From Entomortierella parvispora (lineage: Eukaryota; Mortierellomycota; Mortierellomycetes; Mortierellales; Mortierellaceae), in assembly GCA_963573315.1 (NCBI GenBank), contig OY752151.1, positions 434,001-498,000 of the forward strand: 64,000 nucleotides of DNA, in the 5' to 3' direction. A program made the position numbers and the translations under genes. Position 1 is the first letter of the stretch; each line of letters opens with the position of its first letter. Positions 1 to 11,841 of the stretch are shown piece after piece. The notes under the pieces are model-generated. The model was not told the DNA's origin. It worked only from the letters and a program-made list of their open reading frames with translations, and made no database searches.

Positions 1-955
1 TGTCAGCTATGTCCTCACGCAGAGCGAGTGAGTAATGAGAATCCTTTTGAGATGCGAAAGATGGCAAAGATGGAAAAGAACATGCGCAATGGCAGGAGAG
101 TAGACAAAGGATGCATTCCCGAGAAAACAGGGCCGTTCCTCGTTTTCGCGGTTTCCAGGGGTCGACAAAAGTCGTTGCTTGTTCCAACCAAGGTGCGGCA
201 CGCCGCATTTTTCTTTCTTCAAAATGGCGCTCACCGAGGTTGTGTCGGAGCAGACACGCTCTCATCCATGAGAGAGTGCACTGCCACATGGTGCGTGCAG
301 GCACGTTGGTGCTGTGGTTTCCTTCTGGGCTATCCGGGGCCCAGGCGCCAGAGGACGAAAGGCGGCTCGCGCTCTTCGGTACCGAGTACTACCACCTCTC
401 AGGTCTATGCATTCAGAGGTGGCTGAAATTTATGTGGAAGCATCAGTTGCACAGGATTACACAACCAAGGGTCTACTCGGTGTGAAATACAGTTTCATAA
501 GGGATAGAGGGAAGGAAGGGTGGCAAAAAGGTACATGTGGCCGACTGCACAGGGACAGAACTGGAGAGGGAAGGAATCATGAAGAGAGGACAAAGTTGAG
601 GTTCGCGGCACGACCTGCACAGAGAACGCGACGATCGGAGAACACGCGAAAGCAGCCCATTGGAGGAAAATGAACAGTCACTGCACCGGGCGGCCCAAGA
701 GCTGCATCATCAGCATGGAGTCGCATTGTTCATTCGTTATTACGTTCACAATCATCCACCTCCACTTTCCCTCCATTTTGTCGTCTCTGCTCGAAAGGCG
801 TTGCCATCACAACCACCGAGCTGCCAAACCACGAAAGACAGGCCAACGAGTAGCTGATAGGAAAGCGGCCGACACAACCTTATAACAAACGGACAGAAAC
901 GGACTCACTCCACCGCGAACCACAGACCACCTCAGTAACACAGAAGACAGGGACC
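1..955. other. Upstream region without recognised gene
   Basis: I see no convincing coding exon here. The open frames are short and unlike known families. The last 60-100 bases before 956 read as the 5' UTR of the HRD1 gene. Confidence 0.5.
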
Positions 956-3878
956 ATGGCCCGATTGGCAGTCTATGGTGCCATCAGCACTGTTCTCGCA
1001 GGCGGGGTCATTGCTGGCGCGTTTGCGCAACGGAGCAATTTCTATGCTGCTTGCATCTACCTCTACAAGTCGAATGCATGCATGATGGTAATAATTCCCT
1101 CTCAACCCAATGGATTGGCGGCCAGGCGAGCCTCAGGGGTTAATATCCTCGGAGGCGAATTGCGACCCGAAGTCAGAAGCGGCCGTATGTGATGATAACC
1201 TGACTACTCTTTCTTGTGTTTTTTCATAGATCATATTAAACCTGGGCTTGTTCCTGACAATTATTGCAGGCCAGTTGGTGCAGATGATCTTTTTCGGCAA
1301 TCTGAGGACGTTGGAAGTCGAGGTAAGCTTTTGCCTTGTCAAGATAATCCGAGTACCATAAGTTCTGCGCCAAAGATATCCTCATCTAATATTTGATTAT
1401 GTTCTTTCCTTGTTGCTACAGCACCTCTATGAACGTGCATGGTATGCCGTCACGGAAACATGTCTTGCCATGACTATCTTCAAAGACGAGTTCGATACTC
1501 GTTTTGTGGTCATGTTCACTGTCCTGCTATTTTTGAAAGTGTTTCACTGGCTATGTCAAGATCGTGTCGACTCTGTAAGTGTTTATACATCAATCTTGTT
1601 CAAAAATGTACAACGCTAATGCCATTCCTTAACGATCAATAGATGGAGCAATCTCCCGAAATCCCACTGTCGTTTCATATTCGGATGGTTACCATGATTG
1701 GGATGCTTGTGAGCCTGGATGTATTCATGGTTTTCAATGCCGCAGATTATGTTGCGCTGAAAGGACCTAATATGATGATCATGTTTGGGTTTGAGGTAAC
1801 GGCTTATTGACACCGAGACAAAGACTTGTCATATACAGCTTCTAACGAGCGAAACTTCAATCTAGTACACACTGCTCGCGACGAGCTTGCTTGCGTCATT
1901 CGGGAAATATGTCCTTCACACCATTGACATGAGATGCGAGGAACCCTGGGAGAACAAATCCATGTTGCTATTCTATCTGGACTTGGTTGCAGACTTTGTC
2001 AAGTTGGTGACCTATCTTATGTTCTTTATGGTCATCTTGGTCTGCTATGGACTTCCACTGCACATCATTCGCGATGTTTATATGACAATGCGGTCCTTCT
2101 TCCAAAAATGCAAGGATTTGATCCAGTACAGGAAGGCTACACGGAACATGAACGAACGGTATCCCGATGCTTCGCCTGATGAGTTGGCTGCTCTTAGCGA
2201 CCCTATTTGCATTATCTGTCGCGAGGAAATGCTGGGCCATCATCACCCACATCATGCTCAAGGTGCTGAAGGAGCACATGCGCCAGCCCCTGCCCCGCGG
2301 GTGGCGTCTGGAAACTCTACCAATGTCCCAAAGAAGCTCCCTTGCGGCCACATCTTCCACTTCCACTGCCTCAAAAGCTGGCTGGAGCGTCAGCAGAGTT
2401 GTCCCACATGGTACGTATCCGTACGACCGGGCTTGCTTCTATTTTCTGTATGTTCGGCCTTACCAATATTGCTTTAATTTATGGCTGGTAGTCGACGATT
2501 GGTTTTGGATCCACCTACTCCTGCCCCAACACCTCAACCTGCCCCTGGGGATGCCGCTCCCGGAGGGGCAGCAGCGGCAGCGCCAGGTACGGGTCCTCAA
2601 GGTGGTGCGGCAGGTCCAGCAGCAACTTTTAGTCATTTGGGACACAACAACGCGCAACACCAGGCAGGACTTGCACAAAACCAAGGCATGGGGTATCCCA
2701 TGTATGCGCCTAACGGACACAACCCACTAGTTGGATGGCACCCACACATGCTGGGTGGACTCCCAGGAGCAATACCACAAGATGGCAACCAAGGCGGGGC
2801 CGGATCTAGCACTGCTGCTAACTCAGGAGGGGTATCTTCCGCGGCTCAAGCCAGTTATATCCCAAACTACTCGATCCCTCATGCGACCCACCCTATCCCT
2901 GGATTCATCCCGTTGTTCCCAGTTGGAGATGAACACGAGAGGGCTGGGCATAACATTTGGGCGCCATTTGGCACCACATCGCCTTTCAGAGTAGAGACGC
3001 AAAACCCGCTCTCTGACACCAACATTCCGAACGCCTCCACCTCATCGAGGACAGCACATCGAGTTCTGACAAGCGAGCGAATTCCTTTGACGTCCCTGGA
3101 CACTCTCACCGATGACCAAATCCGATACCTGGAGGAGAATACACGCCGCGGGTTGCAGGAGCGTCTCCGAATTTTGCAGGCTGTGGAGAGTCAAATTGCG
3201 GAATCAGTCAGCGTTTTGAATCGCGTTCTAGGTTCATTACCGCCCGTTGGTACACCTATTGTACCAGCTCTCTCAACAGCTGCACCGTCAAGTCTTGGGG
3301 CTGACCTTGAAGAGTTTGCTGATCCTCCAAGTCCTATCTCTGCACCTGCTGAAGCAGAGGCAGTGTCATCCAAAACCAATGGAGCTGCTGGTTCGGCTAG
3401 AAATTGGATGCACGGTGGGGCTGCAGGACTAGGGTCGACTTCCTCCATTGGGCTGCAGTCGACTGCAAGGGATGGGTTGGAAAGAGCATTGTCGACTATG
3501 AGCAATGGAAACAGGACGGAGAACCCCCACTTGACAGGCGCCGCCTCATCCCCAACCACAAACGGGACTCTTGATCAAACTGCAACTGACACACCCACAG
3601 GACCTTCTTTCGACTTTGTAGTGCCAACTTTTGCGTCATTGCCAACCATTTCGTCTTCGACACCAAAGATAACAGAGGCGGAGGAAGAGGATTGTTCGAC
3701 GGCGCGATTGGTAGACAAAGGCAAGGGCAAAAAAACGGAGGCGGAGCTAGACGAGGAGGCCCTGCGCGAGAAGGCTGAGAAAGAGGCTGCAGATAACGAA
3801 GACGAAGACTGCAATTATCCGCCCCAGGAGATGGTGCGGAGACGGTGGGCCCGCATGGACGTGTCCCCGTCCGAGTAG
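956..3878 (+). CDS. HRD1: HRD1/synoviolin-type ER membrane RING-H2 E3 ubiquitin ligase
   Basis: Six exons can be joined in frame: 956-1087, 1230-1322, 1422-1574, 1643-1795, 1866-2410 and 2492-3878, giving about 820 residues. The first ~280 residues are multi-spanning membrane sequence with conserved HRD1 blocks (RAWYAVTETCLA, FKVFHWL-like, YVLHTIDM, NPW-like EEPWENK). A RING-H2 follows from about residue 292 (CIICREEM, LPCGHIFH, CLKSW, CPTC). The last RING cysteine codon is split by intron 5 (TG|T). A His/Ala/Pro-rich insertion of roughly 38 residues lies between the second and third zinc ligands, which animal HRD1 lacks. The C-terminal 450 residues are low-complexity Pro/Ala/Gly/Ser sequence. 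In the family this ligase ubiquitinates misfolded ER proteins for retrotranslocation and proteasomal decay. The ATG context (gaccATGG) is good. The neighbour downstream on the same strand is another RING ligase. Confidence 0.95.
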
Positions 3879-4143
3879 GCTACCAAAAGAAAAAAAAAGA
3901 AATAATAAACGCCTGTTACGCCCAGTGAAAAAGTTCGAGATGGCATCGCCCAGGGCTACATTCTTCTTTCTTTCTGTCCATTCCCATTTCCTCATATTTC
4001 CCCCAACACCTGCTATATTCGCATCTTCATCCAACTCCTGTCATCAGCACAAACGCCATTCTTCTCGGTTCTGCCTCTGTCTGTCATTCACTTCAACCCC
4101 TGTGCTTCGCCAAAAAAAAGGCCCAAACTAAAAATAACTTGAC

Positions 4144-4650
4144 ATGGGCGCCGTCAGCTCGTCGCTTGCAGACGGAGCCGATTGGCTTCGTCATCGACAT
4201 GGAGCAGAAGACCCGGCAGAGGCACGAAGGAGACGACTGCAACGACAGAGGAGACGAAGGCGACAACAAAGACTTCAGCAAGCCCACGGCTCTCGTACTC
4301 GAGGTTTTGAAGACCAAGGCCAGTCTGGGGTTACAGGTCCGACTGTCCTGACAGAAGAAGACAGCGATGACTATGACTCCTTGGACGATGGCGAGGACGA
4401 TGACGATGAGATGGACGCCGATATCCTAGAGGAAGGAGAAGACGACGATGACACGACAGACTGCAGGCGGCATAGACGGGCCAACAAAGATCCTAATGGG
4501 TACGACAACCATCCGCTGTATTTTGGACCCTCTTTCCATCCCGTGACGGAGCAGAGTCCAGCCCAAATTCAATTGCAGAGGCAAATTGAGCAGCAGCTAG
4601 AGCAGCAGCAGAGGCAAGAATACTGGCAGCAGCAGTCGAGACAACAGCAG

Positions 4651-4682
<32 letters not shown>

Positions 4683-7088
4683 CCCCACACAACAACAGCA
4701 GTTATCCTCTCTTTCTGCATCTGGTGGTCAGCAGCTCTCTTTGAACGATTTCATTCTACCGTCGGCGATATCTGGGATGACAGGGGTCACTGCTGGAGGA
4801 GGAGCGGCCCCCTCTGGAGGCGGTGTTGGCGTTGGATCCCCAGACATCGTGCAGGAGCAGCTTTATCGGAATAACCAGCTTTATAATCTGATTTCTGGGC
4901 TGAGCGTGAATCCGCTTTTGACTGAAGTCCAGAGGGCTGGTACCCTGGATTTGTCTGTTTTGGAGCAGGAACTGGACGGTGTTGAAGGAGGCTGGGTCGA
5001 CATCGATGAAGGACAGGACCACGACGATCTGTCTCCGGACGTGTATGCGCAAGAGGGCATTGTGAGAGAAATGGTAAGAGCCGAAAACATCATGTACATT
5101 GTTGATGTGGGGATATCATTTGCCTAAACTGCAAGGTCCCTTGTTTTAGCAACCGACGAAACGATCACCAACAGCGCTAGCATGCAATATCAACCTGAAA
5201 AAGAGTTCTCTCCGACTTGTCAAGAACTTCACTGTATCAAATGACCCTTCAATCCCTCCGCCTTCTCACTTGCGACCCAATTACAGACTGGATTTCTCAT
5301 TTGACAGCCTGACGCCTTGCGATGTCAAGTTATTCTGGGTGGTGAAAGAGGTGGAAGAAGACGGGGCCTTGGGACTTCGACTACGACGTTTACATCATTT
5401 GCCTCAACCAACCACCTACCACTTCCCAGCAGGAATGAACCAAAGATTTATTTCGCCGATTTTGCCGCTCTATACCATGTCTCTGCCGGAACTTACCATG
5501 CAAGGGCTTCCTTCAACCTCCATGCGTGTGTTTCAAAAGAGACAACAACAGCTTAGGCATCAGTACCAACAGAAGCAAAACTTGGCTTCTTTCAAGAGTG
5601 GAGCAGAGTCACCAGGTGGCGATGACGAGGATCAGCATCCAAGGAGTCGCAGTAGTATCGGCCGTAAAACTGGCAGTCATATACCTAGAAAAGGCAGAGG
5701 ATCAAAGAATGGATCGTCCACCAAAGCCTCTAATTCAGACTTGAAAGACGGGAAGAAGGGCTCCGGAGGAGTTTCTATGTCTTCTGGGTATGACGATGAT
5801 ACATACAGGGCTATCATGGAGGACCAGTACTACCCATTGGTCATCTTGATCGAGGCTACTAAGAGCTACAATCCCTCTGGTAAGTGATATATTGCTCGTG
5901 GTGTGCTTCTTGATTGTTATCTGTTCTTATATCTAATCGTCTTACCTGTTGCTAGCGCCAGTGAGGAGCCTACCCATGCCAGAGGTGGATAATCCCGGAT
6001 TATATTTGGTCAACAATCAAGCGATATCAACGTTTGCTTGCTTCAGTATAAGTTCCGAAGGCGGGTTCGAGATCAAAGTGATGAAGCAAAAAGTCTGGAT
6101 CAACTCGACCAATTATTTGATTCAGGAAATTTATGGATTTACAGATTCAGTCGCCTCTCCTGCATTACCAAAAGCACCTAAGCCTGCAGCGTTGCCAAAG
6201 TCAAAGGATGTCAAAAATGTCTCGCGAGCAATGTCAAGGTTGAGTCGGGCTGAATCGATTGCCAGCAGAGTTACAGAGTTGACGTCTGATCGTCCATCAA
6301 CACCATCCAAGAAGACGCGGCCATTGTCACAGGCCTCTGAGGCAGCAGGATCGGCGACAGCAGCAACAGCAACTACGGCAATTCCAGGAAACTCTAAGCG
6401 ACGAAGCTTATTGGAAACCGTTACGTCTTCGATTACTCTCAAAAGGGCATCCATGCAAACGGTTGACAGTCAAGAGGAAATCATCGATAAAGATCATCGG
6501 CACTCTGTTGTCGACATGTCTGTAGAAAACTTGGGGATATCCGAGCCCAAACCCGCGGCAAGGCGTCCCTCACAGTCATCAAGGAGAAGCAGTTTTGCGA
6601 AACGTCTGTCCACAGAGACTTCTGCTTCTGGCCGTTCCTCATTCGTTGTAGTGCGAACAGGGAATGGTGATACCGATCGGGAGCCTGATGAGAATGGAGA
6701 TTCGGTTGGTGACAACGAGGAGACAGAAACAGGGGAAGAGGATGCAGCAGTTGCACCAGAGAATTTAATCTTGCTGGATTCTCCAGAGTGCGTGATATGT
6801 CTGTCAGAGATCAAGGATACAATTGTCCTCCCATGCAGGCACTTTTGCATGTGTAGTGATTGCGGCGATGTCTTGAGACGGCGCCCGCCGCAGAAGTGTC
6901 CTATTTGTCGTCAGAGTAAGGAAATTGGGATTTTTTTTGCTGTTTTGTAGTTGTGTTTTGGGATTTTACTAATCCTTGCTTCTTTTTGAACGAACTGCTT
7001 CTTCCTTATAGTCTTTCAGTCCCTTATTCATATAGCTTCCTCGCCTACGCAAACGCTTGAAACTGCCGTATCTACTACAAATTCCTAG
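4144..7088 (+). CDS. MGRN1: MGRN1/LUL-type RING E3 ubiquitin ligase, probably N-myristoylated
   Basis: Four exons are supported: 4144-5073, 5150-5879, 5956-6915 and 7012-7088, about 898 residues. The protein starts MGAVSSS, a good N-myristoylation context as in mahogunin and plant LUL proteins. An Arg/Gln-rich, then acidic, then poly-Gln region (near residues 150-190) fills the N-terminus. The family core follows: [41 protein letters not shown] and LIQEIYGF. The RING at about 831-872 reads [22 protein letters not shown] and CPICRQ. Exon 4 supplies the family C-terminus IFQSLIHIA, which aligns with FRALLQI of human MGRN1. Without that last splice the frame would stop 13 residues after the last RING cysteine. 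MGRN1 acts in endosomal sorting and multi-monoubiquitination; the substrate here is unknown. It is longer than the ~550-residue animal protein because of low-complexity inserts. Confidence 0.9.
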
Positions 7089-7099
7089 GAATCTTTACC

Positions 7100-7324
7100 A
7101 AAAAAAAAAAAAAAAAAAAAAAAAGTGACTGCTGCTACCTGTGGCTGATTCTGAGCAATCAAAACACAACTTTTTCTTTTTTTTTGTGTGATGGGCTTCA
7201 TTTCGACCTTGCCACAGCACAAAGCATTGACATCGACATCTACACGCCACTCCTTCCCCCATCTTCTTACATTTTCATTAAGCTCCCACCTTCATCTACT
7301 CATAATCATTATACCAATCACATC
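7100..7324. other. Intergenic spacer with 25-base A-run
   Basis: A homopolymer A-run lies at about 7100-7124, followed by a T-rich stretch and then the probable 5' leader of the RRP15 gene. No other feature is seen. Confidence 0.6.
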
Positions 7325-8533
7325 ATGGTGAAACGTTCCGCATCCGAGTCAGTGGCCGTTCCTGTCCCAAAGATGAGAAAGCAGGCACCTGTGGACGACC
7401 ACAAAGTTGCGTTTGCCAAGAAGACGGCCCCAGCTTCCGTGGCACCCCTGAAGGCATCTGAGCCCAAGAGTATTCTCAAGAGACCCCTCCGTATCGAATC
7501 AACAGAGACAGAAACCACAGCGTCTACGAAACCAAAAGCTACTCTCTCTGGAGCCGCGCTCTTGAAGGCCAACACGAAAGCAGCTTCCAAGACAAACACC
7601 TCGTTGGCATCATTAGCATCAAACACATCAGGATCGACCAAAGGCGGAAAGCCCAAGGGTGTGGTTCGTCAGGCAGTCATGGCTAGCCGTGGTGATGTGA
7701 CAGGAGGCCTGGGACGCAGGAAGAGACGTGCACCTCAGGAGGAAGAGATCAACAGCGGAGATGATAGCGATAGCGAGAACGACGGCGAGGATGAGCAAGA
7801 GTCTGGCGATGACGAGGCAGAAGAATCGGATGCTGATGATTTCGAGGGCATGCCAGCAACAGCTTCAAAGAGTAAGGATCGCTCCTTTTCGATGTGCTCT
7901 TAAAAGACTTGGGCCAGAGTGCAAATTACCAACAGGAAAAGAAAAGAAAAAGACAGGATCTAACAAAAGTGGTGCATCTCTTTCTCTTTCTTTTTTTTTA
8001 AAATCCAGAAACATCCAAGAAGCACACAGAGGAGAACATGGCTGAGGCCATGTCCAAGATTTTGGGATCGACACTTCGCAAGGCGGATGCGAGCACACCT
8101 ATTTTGGCTCGTTCTCGTGGTGCAGAGCGAAAGTTGGAGGAGGAAAAGATGGAGGCCAAGGCCAAGAAGGCATTGACGAACGAAAAGAAGCGCTTGGCCA
8201 ACAAGGATCGCGTCAAGCCAGATTATACCGGCATGGAGTACGAAAAGAAGTTGCGCAAGGTCGCTACCCGTGGAGGTAAGGAAAATGAAATAAGAACGAC
8301 TGTTGCAACGTAATACAGGATAACAGGATAATTGACTAACATCTTTATTTTATCTTGTTACTACAATAGTTGTTCAACTTTTCAATGCTATTAAGGCTCA
8401 ACAAAAAGCTACGGATGATTTGACAGAGAAGGTTCGACCCATCACCACCAACTCCAAGGACAAGGTTGCTAATTTGACAAAGGCCAGTTTCTTGGATCTG
8501 CTCAAGAGCGGGACCAAGGTTGCTACTGTCTAG
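7325..8533 (+). CDS. RRP15: Rrp15-type ribosomal RNA processing protein
   Basis: Three exons, 7325-7871, 8009-8275 and 8370-8533, join in frame to about 325 residues. The N-terminal half is basic and disordered, with an acidic Asp/Glu/Ser tract near residues 140-180. The C-terminal half carries the Rrp15p domain: MAEAMSKILGS, DASTPILARS, ERKLEEEKM, EKKRLANKDRVKPD, EKKLRKVATRGGVVQLFNAI, and SFLDLLKSG at the very end. In yeast Rrp15 is a nucleolar factor of pre-60S particles needed for 27S pre-rRNA processing. The start at 7325 is the first ATG before the basic region. Upstream in-frame codons have no family similarity. Confidence 0.93.
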
Positions 8534-11500
8534 AAATCGTGGGATACTAGGCGCTACCTCGCGAACATGAATTTATGACCCATATCTTGTACCAATACAC
8601 ACATGCATTTTCACCATTGCCCTTTCAATTGAAATTTGGTTAAGGACCCCTTAATGTACTGCCATAAGCCACCGCGTGGCATGCCTTTGACCCATGCTTC
8701 ATGTCGCCAGATGAATGATTCCCACCCACTCCCCCTCTATCTTTGAGGTATGTCATATTGTCCATCATGATAACGTGTCTCTATCTGTCTGTTCTTCAGT
8801 TTTGCATCCTTTTCCAGGGTGGTGCCTCTACAGATTCCTTTGGTATTCTCACGAGGCTTGTCAATTATAAGAGAGTGTGCCGCAATTGGGGAGGAATGTC
8901 ATCAGGGAACTTGTTTTGTATCCTTTTCAGAAACCCAAGCTTTCCAAGGACATCTCAAACCACGTTTTTCAGGCGCTCTGTTCCCTCCCTTGACGCTTTG
9001 ACAAGCGGGGACACGTCTTTTTGATATTTGATCGTTTGCAAAGTTTTGCTCTTTTTCGCGTCCATGGTATTCTTTTTTTTTATTATTCCGCTGTCTGAAT
9101 CCGTTCTCCCGCACTGCTCTTTCGCGGTCGTTTCGTGTTTGCCCAGACTACTACAAGGACCTTGTTTCCCAGGACGATAAAAAATACACTCGTTGGTGGT
9201 TGTTCACTCTTTGAACCTGGGTTCTTTTTCCTTCCATCCTTTGCGGTATTGAGGTCATTCTTGCTCCTCTTTTTTACTTGCCGGGCTGAAGTCTTGACTT
9301 GGTTGCTTGACCCTTTTTTTCACTTTCCAAGATTTTATCACATTCTGTCCATTGTGAATCGTCTTTGAACGTTCTTACCCGCCACAACTGTTCTCTGTGC
9401 ATCATCCCATCCATCTAAAACCCTAAATCCTGTTGCTGTCCACCATCGCCACCTTCAAAGTACAAGCTGGACCGTCCTTGTTCCGCCAGTACATTTGTAC
9501 AACAAAGGCCATTCTGGGGGCAAACGTGGTTCCTTGGAAACGATCGTGTTTGTGACAATTGTGCAGGAGCTGGTCACAAAACCTTTTGGGGACTCTATCT
9601 TTTTTTTTAAAGGCCAATCTCCTTTGAGTTGGTTACATTCTTGATATTCTGAAGAGTTCTTTGTTTTCATCGACGTGTTTATCTTTGCTTTTCCTTGAAG
9701 TTCGCCTGAGTCTCCGGAGGGTGCTGGTGGATAGTGGAGCAATGTGCTCCTCTATTCTTTTTTTTTTGTTTTACTCTTTGGCCTATCTAGCTCTCATGAT
9801 GTAGGGTGCGAGAAAGACGATGTGAGAGGTGTGTCTTGGGTTGAAAGAGAGGGAAGATCTTGTTAAACGAAGCTTGACAAGGGGGGAATCATAGTAAGGA
9901 TGATGTAGCGAAAGACGGACCTCTATAAAGAGGACATTGAGGCAAAGAGAGCGTAAGGGCAGATCCAAGGGCTGTATTCTTTGTTCCGCGGGTTGACTAT
10001 CGAGATTTGTTGGAATGCCTGGGACGCGACTTGTGGCCAAAGTTGGAGACACTTTGTTGATTCAGACAGTGGTGTGGACGTTTTTGTTTCTTTTTTTATA
10101 CATGTTTTTTTGTAATGTGTGTCTTGGCCGGTGACCGGGTTGGGTTCGCAATGGAGTACCTCTTTCTTCCCTTTCGTTGATCACCGTGTTGTATCCAGTC
10201 CTCCTCTCAACCATACTCTTGCCGGGGGAAATATTGGACTTCGTGGGCCAGTATTCGCAGATCGTGATACTTTGTGATCACTTTCGTTTCTTCTATTCGA
10301 GAGCGGTTGGAACGAACACTTTGTCTTCGAGTTGAAAGAGGGAATTGTCGAAGGACGAAGGAGCCGCGCAATTAGGACCACTGGAGGATACTTTTGAGAG
10401 ACTGGATCTACCGTCTTTCAGATCCTCACTACTCATTGTTGAGGGATAATGGAGGAGTTTTCTCTTTAGAGAAAGAGCGCTTTGGAATGGAGAGAACAAA
10501 AACAAAAGACGGAGAACCTTTTGAGGACGTGTTCACTTGGGAAAGTTTTTTTTATTCATTGAGAAAGCTTTGGAGAGGTTGTTGCAAAACAAATATCATT
10601 AATTGGTGTTGAGTTTCTTGGTGTGTCGAGATTCCATGACCTTTGCTGGTGCTTACTTTCTTTGAGATTACCACAATACAAGGAACGCTGGAGGAGGGGT
10701 TTCTTTTGGTCAGAAGCGATGGATCATCAAAGCTGGACGGATAGACAGACAGACGGAGACTTCAAAGCGTGAATCATTGATGTTGATGACCTGACATGAC
10801 AATTTTTATTTTTGACACCGCGGGTCTTTTCTTGCGGTGGCCCCTACATCAAAACAAAAAAGAAAAAAAAATGGATTGGTGGCAACGAGGGAAGAGGAGC
10901 CGGATATTTTGTTGACAAGCTGAATTCAAAGGCAGGGTCTGAGATACATACACACTTTGTTAGGTTTGAAGCAATAAACTATGATCGGGAGTGAGTTTTT
11001 TTTGAGCGATCGCTCTCTGTCTTCTAGTCTCTCTTTCTCTGTCTACTTTCTGAGGCGGAAACTGCTGTATGTATCCATAGAACTTTGCAGGGAGGGGGGG
11101 AGGTTCGCTACATTCAGACCCCCATCAAGGAGGTGGCGCATTGTTGGAAGGTCGAACGTTATCTGCTGAGGGTGACTCCATTATCAAAACGTAGGAGTGA
11201 GCAATCCCTGTTGGTTTATTGGCGTGCATTGTGCATTTGCATCAATCTACGCAGCAGCAGCACAAGTACAGAAATTGCGGCACATGTCAGTTTCATTCCC
11301 GGCAAAAGAGGAGGTGAGCAAAAGGACAAGGACGAGGCCTCATCCATCTGAAAAAGCGCCGATGTCCTACCCGCAGCCACGTTCACTGTCGCACGAGAGA
11401 CTAGGGCAACAACCAACAACCAACAACCAGCAAGGATAACTGCCACCGGACAGGACGGGAGCAAATGTGGCAGCGAGCAAAGAAGAAAAGAAGGGGGCAG

Positions 11501-11705
11501 GACTGAGCAAGGAAGCAAGGTTATGGTTCAGTGGCAGTGGAGAAAGTGGATCGCGCGGTTGTTGTTTTTTCTCCTCCAAGTCCGATCGTTGCGCAATAAT
11601 AATAATTTTCAGGCACAGACGGACGATATGGAGCGGACAATCATATCATCATCGTCTCAAGCAGCACCAGCACCAGCATCTAACCAGCAACAGCGCTACT
11701 GCTCA
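8534..11705. other. 3.2-kb region without recognised gene
   Basis: No ORF here resembles a known family and no splice-consistent gene could be built. The first part is T/C-rich, with short runs of T and simple GACA-type repeats near 10,740. It may hold the RRP15 3' UTR, a long non-coding transcript, or the distal promoter of the kelch gene from which it is separated by the transposon at 11,708. Confidence 0.4.
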
Positions 11706-11707
11706 TA

Positions 11708-11841
11708 CAGTACCGTGAAATTTATTGAATCCGGACAGAATCACTATGTTTTCATCCGGATTCCAAAACAACTCGATTAAATTGAACTCAATTTAATTAG
11801 AATAAAAACGCTCAGTCACATGATCGGCCGTTGCGTTTTAC
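11708..11841 (+). repeat. Left terminal inverted repeat, 134 bp
   Basis: Matches the reverse complement of 14,105-14,238 at every base I compared. It contains AT-rich internal palindromic motifs and the transposase stop codon (TAA on the minus strand, 11,838-11,840). Confidence 0.95.

Noticed and set aside
28..673. Overlapping small ORFs at the left end
   Set aside because: Three frames are open at once with no domain, poor start context and no splice continuation.
6916..6950. C-terminus of the MGRN1-like protein read through the last donor
   Set aside because: Splicing at 6,916/7,011 restores the family-specific end after CPICR, whereas read-through gives an unrelated short tail.
10394..11780. 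Several ORFs of 60-100 codons upstream of and into the left TIR
   Set aside because: Low-information frames. The last ones read straight into the transposon TIR and have mirror copies at the other TIR.
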